From contig NZ_JAHESD010000034.1 in the NCBI RefSeq assembly GCF_018598585.1, positions 1-57,322 on the forward strand: a stretch of DNA of 57,322 nt, read 5' to 3'. The DNA comes from Chryseosolibacter indicum. Lineage in GTDB: Bacteria; Bacteroidota; Bacteroidia; Cytophagales; Cyclobacteriaceae. The translations under genes were made by a program, and so were the position numbers. The notes beneath the pieces were generated by a model. The model worked only from the letters and a program-made list of their open reading frames with translations, was not told the origin of the DNA and ran no database searches. The first letter of the stretch is position 1, and every line of letters starts with the position of its first letter. Below, piece after piece: positions 51,915 to 57,322 of the stretch.

Positions 51915-53810
51915 ATGAAAACACCTCTACCCTCCTTCACAGTAACAACCCTGTCACTGCTGCTTGTATGCTATGATAAAGCCGATGCTTTAAATAACCA
52001 TCCAGGTTCTATATCACAAACTTCAGAACTTGAAGCTCCTGCATTCAGACCTCCGGAATATCCGGCATTTGAAAACGATCTGATCTTCGGGGTATTTAAT
52101 CCAAACTATGAAAGCTTTACCGAGGTGTACCGATCGCGAAACAGAAATTCGGAATATGAGCTGGTAGCAACTATACCTTATAGTGATGATCACTATCTTG
52201 ATAGAGACTTACGGCCCAACACTACCTACTTCTACAAATTAAGGGCTGTGCAAGACACCCTGTTTTCCGATTACTCTAATGTACTTGAATTAACCACGGG
52301 CTATAAATTATTTGCACCTTCCCTTACAGCTACCGCAATTAGTAGCACAAGCATATCATTGCAACTCACAGATAATAGTTACAACGATGTTTCGTATGTT
52401 ATCTGGCGTGAAGAAGCAACACAGGCATTTAATGTAAAATCTATATCTGCGCCAGATTCAGGTGAAGTATTTACCATAGTAGACGAAAACCTGAAACCAA
52501 ACACTACTTATAATTACAGGGTAGATGTACATGCACAAGGACCGGGTAACGTATTTTACCCTGGCATGGTGCGCGCTGTGGCAACCACCCCTCCCCCAAC
52601 TCAATTAACAACGCCTGAATTTGGTCCTCCTGGAGAACCGGTATGCGGAAGCGTTATTGCATTTGGTTACATTAATACCAATCCAGAAAGTGAAACGGAG
52701 ATCTATCGATCTCTTACGGAAGATGATGACTTCGAAGTTATTTATGTATCAGCACCAGGATCCGGAACATATATTGATGAGGACGTAAAACCCCGGACTA
52801 CCTACTACTATAAACTAAGAGCTATCGGCGAAATTGATTCAGAGTTTTCAAACACGGTAGTGCTAACAAGCGGATCCGATTTTTATAATCCAGGATTGAC
52901 GGCAACTGCCGCAAGTAATACCAGTATCGCGCTTAAAATAACAGACCGAAGTTATCTTGACGGATCGTATGAAATTTTCAGGGCCGAGACAGGTTCAAAT
53001 AATTATACATATTTAGATGAAATTATTTTATCAGACTCCGGGCAGACCTATTCGCATATTGATGAAGGCCTAGCACCCAACAAAAGCTACACTTATCGTC
53101 TTGATGCAAGAGCAGGCTGTGAAGGATTGCCAACTTACTATAATGTTGCAACTGCTACCGCTTCCACCACAAACTTGCCTGAGGTTACGAGCTTTACGTT
53201 GGTACAACCCTTAAATGAAGAAGATATTATGGAGTTGTACGATGGCGTCTCCTTCAGCGCTGTTGGCCAACCCAATATCCGAGCGAATACAAACAATCGT
53301 ACACAAAGTCTGGTGTTCTATCTCAACGGAAAGCGCTATGGTGAGAACCAAACACCATACGCATTATTTGGTGACTGGCAGGGAGACTACAGGCCGGGTA
53401 AACTTAAGCCTGGATCATATACCCTTACTGCTATACCTTACGGCGAGAACAATGCAAGCGGAATACAAGGAGATTCTCTAACTATTCATTTCACTGTTAT
53501 TGCCGAAAACATTAACGCATTTGCAGCAAATGAATTTAATACATCTGGCAGTTCTGAACCTGTTTCTGTTTTTCCTAATCCGATTGTAACACAATCCACA
53601 ATAGCAGTTCAGGGTGAGGCTTACTCAACTATTAGTATAAACATAACAGAGCAGGCGGGTAATCTCTCACATACACTACATCACGGTATTCTTGATAACA
53701 ATGGAGTGTATAAAAAAAACATTGATGCAATAAACTTCAAACAAGGCGCCTATGTAGTTACAGTAAAAATCAATGAACAGATCTATTCGAAGAGGCTTAT
53801 TATAAAGTAA
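51915..53810 (+). CDS. T9SS-sorted repeat surface protein, short paralogue
   Basis: A 631-residue secreted protein. An N-terminal signal peptide (about residues 1-25) is followed by two tandem pairs of fibronectin-III-like modules of about 190 residues each. One module type carries TEIYRS or TEVYRS and TTYYYKLRAI, the other SYEIFRAE or SYVIWREE and NTTYNYR or NKSYTYR. A distinct C-terminal module with VFYLNGKRYGENQTPYALFG and then a T9SS sorting domain (VSVFPNPIV to KRLIIK) complete the protein. It should be exported through the T9SS and attached to the surface or released. The next gene is a longer paralogue. The ligand is unknown. Confidence 0.88.
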   Translation: MKTPLPSFTVTTLSLLLVCYDKADALNNHPGSISQTSELEAPAFRPPEYPAFENDLIFGVFNPNYESFTEVYRSRNRNSEYELVATIPYSDDHYLDRDLRPNTTYFYKLRAVQDTLFSDYSNVLELTTGYKLFAPSLTATAISSTSISLQLTDNSYNDVSYVIWREEATQAFNVKSISAPDSGEVFTIVDENLKPNTTYNYRVDVHAQGPGNVFYPGMVRAVATTPPPTQLTTPEFGPPGEPVCGSVIAFGYINTNPESETEIYRSLTEDDDFEVIYVSAPGSGTYIDEDVKPRTTYYYKLRAIGEIDSEFSNTVVLTSGSDFYNPGLTATAASNTSIALKITDRSYLDGSYEIFRAETGSNNYTYLDEIILSDSGQTYSHIDEGLAPNKSYTYRLDARAGCEGLPTYYNVATATASTTNLPEVTSFTLVQPLNEEDIMELYDGVSFSAVGQPNIRANTNNRTQSLVFYLNGKRYGENQTPYALFGDWQGDYRPGKLKPGSYTLTAIPYGENNASGIQGDSLTIHFTVIAENINAFAANEFNTSGSSEPVSVFPNPIVTQSTIAVQGEAYSTISINITEQAGNLSHTLHHGILDNNGVYKKNIDAINFKQGAYVVTVKINEQIYSKRLIIK

Positions 53811-53822
53811 TCACAGCCTCTT
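53789..53822 (+). terminator. Possible weak terminator between paralogues
   Basis: AAGAGGCT (53790-53797) can pair with AGCCTCTT (53815-53822) across a 17-nt loop, overlapping the end of the coding region. Only a short TTTAA tail follows, so it may be an attenuator rather than a strong terminator. Confidence 0.35.
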
Positions 53823-53857
53823 TAAGGATGAACACTTAAATGGTGTTGCTTGCGTTG

Positions 53858-53877
53858 CCATGTCTTAATGTACATGG
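53858..53877. repeat. Short inverted repeat upstream of the long paralogue
   Basis: CCATGT (53858-53863) and ACATGG (53872-53877) are inverted with an 8-bp centre, 56 bp before the next start codon. It could be an operator or a small hairpin. No further support is seen. Confidence 0.25.
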
Positions 53878-53932
53878 ATACTATTCCACCTAAATTTTCA
53901 ATTAATGAATAAACAAATTCAAAAATCCTCCT

Positions 53933-56458
53933 ATGACAAAAATTTTATCCAGAGTAACATTAATAATGGTTGCATTGATTATCGGACTTGTTCCTGATAC
54001 TCATTCAACCGAGTTTGCAAAATTCAGATCCGGCAAAACGGAACATGTAACAAATTCGAATTTAGAAGAGAGAATTGAAGTAAACAGGCCAATTGAAACA
54101 CAGGAATTTGTAGAACCACCAACAATCCAGCACCCACAATATGCCCTGTATGGAACAACGATTGATCTCGACATAAAGAATAATAATGAAGAAGGTGTTA
54201 CCGAATTGTACCGGTCGAGAAACGCCAACGATGGCTTTCAGCTGATTGCCACGCTGCCCCACAATGTAGAATTCTACAGGGATGAGAATTTGAAACCAAG
54301 AACAGAATTTTTTTATAAGGCTAGAGCAAAAAAAGGTAATGAGTTTTCTGAGTTTTCAAATGTATTTTCATACACTACCCATTCTAACTATTATGATCCT
54401 GAGTTAACAGCAAGCTTACAACCAGATGGAGTTGGTGTTGTATTATCTTTAAAAAGCCATACGTATGCTGATGTTAGCTTTGAAATTATAAGATCCAACG
54501 AGGGATTTGATGACCTCATAGGAGAAATCGCAGCAGATTCAGGAAGCACTGCAACTTTTGTAGACGAGGGAACTCATCCCAATACGACTTATACGTATAC
54601 GCTTAATGCAATATTTCCAGGCCCAGATCTCGGCCCTATATATGGCGTTGCTTCTGTAACCATTGAAACGCGCGAGCCGTTGTTTAAACCTTCTATTCAG
54701 ACTTCCGAAAATTCTATTTTCTATACTACGCTTAGATTTCATGTAGAGAATCTTAATGAAGGAAGTTCTTCTGAAATATATAGATCAACCAATGCAACAG
54801 AAGGATTTCAATTAGTAGGAACGATTGGTTTGGGTGAAGAATTTATAGATGAGAACCTGAAACCGCGCACCAGCTATTACTATAAAGCCCGAGCAAAAAG
54901 AGACACACAGCTATCAGAATTTTCTGATGTCGTAGAACTCACAACGCAGTCGCTATTTTTCAATCCGGAATTATCAGCAGTCTTGCTTCCCAACGGCGCA
55001 GGTGTGAAACTTACGATAAAAGATCATTCGTATGCTGATGACTCTTACGATATTTTAAGGTTTGATGTTGATGAAGAAACAGAAGAACTTATCGGAAGTA
55101 TAAGCTTGCCTGATTCAGGAAGCACCGGAACTTACGTTGACGCTAATGCACTACCCGACAAGAACTATATATATTCACTTAATGCACACCTTACTGATCC
55201 GAGACTACCGATACAATATGGTGTTGCTTCGGCAACCATCACTACAAGTTCTTTAGCGCCACCTTCTTTATATTTTACAGAAGAGCCTCCACATACTTTT
55301 GATTGCGGCAATGAAATTGGTATGGAATTTATGAATACTAATGAAGGAAGTATCACTGAGATTTACAGATCGAGAACACCGGAAAGCAACTTTGAACTTA
55401 TATATAGTGCTGTTGGATCGGGTAGTTATAAAGATGACAGTCTGGTTTCTTTAAAAACTTATTACTACAAGGCACGTGCTGTAAAGGGAGACTCTGTGTC
55501 AACTTTCTCTACAGTTATCTCCAAGCAAAGTGGTTATGGATTTTATGCACCTGAGTTTACACTTACTGTATTGCCAGATCAATCAGTAGAAGTTAAAGTT
55601 ACCGATCACTCTTATCTTGACTATTCTTACGAGCTCTATGGGTGGAACCAGCAAGATGGAGTAGGCACAATTTCAACAGGATTTCAACTGCTCGACTCAG
55701 GCAGCACCTATACAATAATTGATACAGAGGTTCTGGCAGGAGAAACCTACACCTATCATATCAACGTTAACTTAAATTGTGACGGACAACCTCGTGTTGG
55801 AGAGTTTGTATCAGACCCTGTTACTATAGGATTTACTGAACCCGTGACAACCGCATTTGCTCTCATCGAGCCGAACACTGATCAAGAAGTAGGTACATTA
55901 TCTGAAAATGATACCATTCCTGCATCACCAAGATTTAATATCAGGGCCATTACAGGGCCAGGTGCTCAAAGTGTAGTCTTTTATCTGAATGGGGTGAGGT
56001 ATGGCGAGAACCAGGAACCTTACGCTTTATTTGGTGACTCGCAAGGTAATTACAAATTAGGTAGATTGAAGCCAGGTTATTATACCTTGTCGGCAAATGC
56101 ATATAGTGATAATGGTGCAAAAGGAAAAAAGGGAAGTACTTATACAATTCACTTTACAGTAATAAATGATGGTAATGCAAGCACGGATATGCATGGCGAT
56201 TATAATGCAGTAAACGTATATCCAAATCCTGTAGTAACTGCTTCTGCTATTGAGGTAAATGGTGAACCAAACAGCTCGTTAAGAATTAATATCGCTGATC
56301 ACTTTGGCAATTTTAACCAAACCATTTACAAAGGAACCTTAACCGAGGAAGGAACATTTGTGCATGCTATAGGTGATACAAAACTAAAAAAAGGCATTTA
56401 CGTAGCCCTTGTTACTATTAACGACAAAACGTACTCAAAACGATTTATTGTAGAGTAA
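53933..56458 (+). CDS. T9SS-sorted repeat surface protein, long paralogue
   Basis: An 841-residue paralogue of the preceding gene, with a signal peptide (about residues 1-27), three pairs of fibronectin-III-like modules instead of two (TELYRSRN, SEIYRSTN and TEIYRSRT mark the first module of each pair), the same VFYLNGVRYGENQEPYALFG module, and a C-terminal T9SS sorting domain (VNVYPNPVV to KRFIVE). The two genes therefore differ mainly by one module pair, which points to tandem duplication followed by gain or loss of repeats. It should be surface-exposed, and adhesion is a reasonable guess without direct evidence. A strong terminator follows. Confidence 0.9.
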   Translation: MTKILSRVTLIMVALIIGLVPDTHSTEFAKFRSGKTEHVTNSNLEERIEVNRPIETQEFVEPPTIQHPQYALYGTTIDLDIKNNNEEGVTELYRSRNANDGFQLIATLPHNVEFYRDENLKPRTEFFYKARAKKGNEFSEFSNVFSYTTHSNYYDPELTASLQPDGVGVVLSLKSHTYADVSFEIIRSNEGFDDLIGEIAADSGSTATFVDEGTHPNTTYTYTLNAIFPGPDLGPIYGVASVTIETREPLFKPSIQTSENSIFYTTLRFHVENLNEGSSSEIYRSTNATEGFQLVGTIGLGEEFIDENLKPRTSYYYKARAKRDTQLSEFSDVVELTTQSLFFNPELSAVLLPNGAGVKLTIKDHSYADDSYDILRFDVDEETEELIGSISLPDSGSTGTYVDANALPDKNYIYSLNAHLTDPRLPIQYGVASATITTSSLAPPSLYFTEEPPHTFDCGNEIGMEFMNTNEGSITEIYRSRTPESNFELIYSAVGSGSYKDDSLVSLKTYYYKARAVKGDSVSTFSTVISKQSGYGFYAPEFTLTVLPDQSVEVKVTDHSYLDYSYELYGWNQQDGVGTISTGFQLLDSGSTYTIIDTEVLAGETYTYHINVNLNCDGQPRVGEFVSDPVTIGFTEPVTTAFALIEPNTDQEVGTLSENDTIPASPRFNIRAITGPGAQSVVFYLNGVRYGENQEPYALFGDSQGNYKLGRLKPGYYTLSANAYSDNGAKGKKGSTYTIHFTVINDGNASTDMHGDYNAVNVYPNPVVTASAIEVNGEPNSSLRINIADHFGNFNQTIYKGTLTEEGTFVHAIGDTKLKKGIYVALVTINDKTYSKRFIVE

Positions 56459-56477
56459 GTGTTTTCAATGTTAATAC

Positions 56478-56510
56478 AAGAGGCTATCTTAAAATAGATA
56501 GCCTCTTTTT
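56478..56510 (+). terminator. Strong intrinsic terminator
   Basis: AAGAGGCTATCT (56478-56489) pairs perfectly over 12 bp with AGATAGCCTCTT (56496-56507) around a 6-nt loop and runs into TTTTT. It starts 20 bp after the stop codon of the long T9SS paralogue. Confidence 0.95.
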
Positions 56511-56606
56511 ATGTGTTATCATCCAAACAATTGATCTTAAAGCAAGAGTAGATATACGTACGATAGATATAGTATAGGTATACCCTAAATATAGGCTACC
56601 TTAATC

Positions 56607-56661
56607 CGTTCTCCACTCTTGTTGCACTCGTTCTCCACTCGTCCTGCACCCTGGCTCAACT
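56607..56661 (+). repeat. Five-unit array with exact 11-bp period (array 4)
   Basis: Units start at 56607, 56618, 56629, 56640 and 56651. Copies one and three are identical (CGTTCTCCACT). The plus strand has 23 C against 8 G. The array lies 97 bp beyond the intrinsic terminator and 130 bp from the end of the DUF5686 gene. Confidence 0.88.
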
Positions 56662-56790
56662 TTTCAGGTGTATTATTCAACAACAATAGGTGGGAGGAAA
56701 TCAATACGTAGAAAGAACCAGAAGATAACAAATTTCGAATAAAAACTGAAGCATTTTAAGATAATTATCGCATTACCATCCGGATTGTGA

Positions 56791-57322
56791 TTAATCACTA
56801 AACGATACGGAGATATTAGTAGCTATACCAATACGAAATCCATAATCCTGATACTTTCCATTTTCAAAAGATGCTGCAGCCTCAAGTCTGAACATTCTCA
56901 AGATCCCGTCAATAGAATAACCCAATTCTGTGTAATTCAATGAAGTCGGCGTCTTCAAATAATTAACAAAAATGTTTTCTCTAATACCTGCAAGACGGAC
57001 ATAGGGTATTACTGTAAGTATAAATTTTCTGAACTGGTAGCTAGCATTTACCACCAAATATTGATCGGATGTGCTGTGTCTGTAGTAATCAAGCAACCTG
57101 AAAGTAGCAACGGGGTCGCTGGTAACAAAAGGAGTTTGATTACCGAGGAAGTGTTTGAAGTCCATAAAATACATTTTATTTGCATTCAAAAACTTACCTG
57201 CCTGCAGGTTGAATATCACTGATCCTTTTGCTCCTAGATCGAAGCCATAACGAAAGCCTAACTCTACCAGGTCGTAGTCTACATCGCTACTCAGAACATT
57301 GTTAAAGCCTTTGGTATACCTG
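56791..57322 (-). CDS. DUF5686-like outer-membrane protein, C-terminal part
   Basis: The frame is open on the minus strand from the right edge to the stop at 56791, giving the last 176 or so residues. The start lies outside the window, and the GTG at 57219 is internal. The segment is rich in alternating beta-strand patterns (LGFRYGFDLGAKG, YLVVNASYQFRKF) and contains FKHFLGNQTPF, typical of the C-terminal barrel region of DUF5686/carboxypeptidase-regulatory-like proteins of Bacteroidota. These are predicted outer-membrane proteins of unknown function. Family placement is by motif resemblance. Confidence 0.75.
   Translation of the reverse strand, partial: RYTKGFNNVLSSDVDYDLVELGFRYGFDLGAKGSVIFNLQAGKFLNANKMYFMDFKHFLGNQTPFVTSDPVATFRLLDYYRHSTSDQYLVVNASYQFRKFILTVIPYVRLAGIRENIFVNYLKTPTSLNYTELGYSIDGILRMFRLEAAASFENGKYQDYGFRIGIATNISVSFSD

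Larger units (their letters stand above)
56459..56790. other. Convergent intergenic region, T9SS protein / DUF5686
   Basis: A 332-bp gap with a strong intrinsic terminator at 56478-56510, a weaker AT-rich block with 11-bp phase at 56560-56603, and the 11-bp repeat array at 56607-56661. The rest, to 56790, shows no gene or RNA signature. Confidence 0.7.

Overview
The window comes from a bacterium of the Bacteroidota, most likely a Cytophagales-type gliding or soil/aquatic lineage. This rests on a PorZ-type type IX secretion (T9SS) protein, two surface proteins with C-terminal T9SS sorting domains, a DUF5686 outer-membrane protein, promoter -7 boxes of the TAnnTTTG type, and frequent TTG/GTG starts without clear Shine-Dalgarno sites. 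The identification is by gene content only. No rRNA, tRNA, IS element, phage gene or CRISPR array was seen.

Layout. (1) 1-4419: a partial unknown gene, then a plus-strand run of a [2Fe-2S] ferredoxin, thymidine kinase (tdk), porZ and recO. (2) 4420-6605: a large convergent gap, a Rieske-like lipoprotein and pheS. (3) 6653-25581: one long minus-strand polysaccharide (O-antigen/capsule) cluster. It carries two lipid-carrier initiating transferases, three DegT/ArnB-type aminotransferases, a WbpD-type acetyltransferase, a UDP-sugar dehydrogenase, GalE, four glycosyltransferases, two polymerase/ligase-type membrane proteins, a MurJ/MOP flippase, a cupin and a methyltransferase. The WecA-type gene is broken by a one-base shift in a run of ten A. 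(4) 25659-31274: a Wzz-like chain-length protein on the plus strand, overlapping the start of a cytochrome c maturation set (ccmB, ccmC, ccmD-like, ccmE, ccmF). (5) 31597-43693: minus-strand housekeeping genes, namely an amino-acid permease, lspA, ileS with an unusual insertion, an RND/MMPL exporter, a histidine kinase and dgt. (6) 43877-47965: a small unknown protein, PEP carboxylase, a DUF3267 membrane metalloprotein and a small gene interrupted by an amber codon. (7) 47998-51742: a HAD phosphatase and the selenium genes selD and mnmH (tRNA 2-selenouridine), with an unknown Cys-rich protein between the last two. (8) 51915-57322: two paralogous T9SS-sorted repeat proteins and the C-terminal end of a DUF5686 protein.

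The most unusual signal is not a gene. Four intergenic sites (4561-4626, 31421-31475, 47581-47646, 56607-56661) each hold five or six head-to-tail units of exactly 11 bp. The unit sequence differs from site to site, but the 11-bp period and a CTYC-like core on the plus strand (degenerate in some units) are kept. They occupy four of the five convergent gene junctions in the window; the fifth junction has no gap. A fitting but unproven explanation is that they act in the 3' RNA of the upstream gene, for example as six-register Rho-loading (rut-like) sites. A second repeat class with a 7-nt period lies between the RND gene and ileS and overlaps the predicted ileS promoter.
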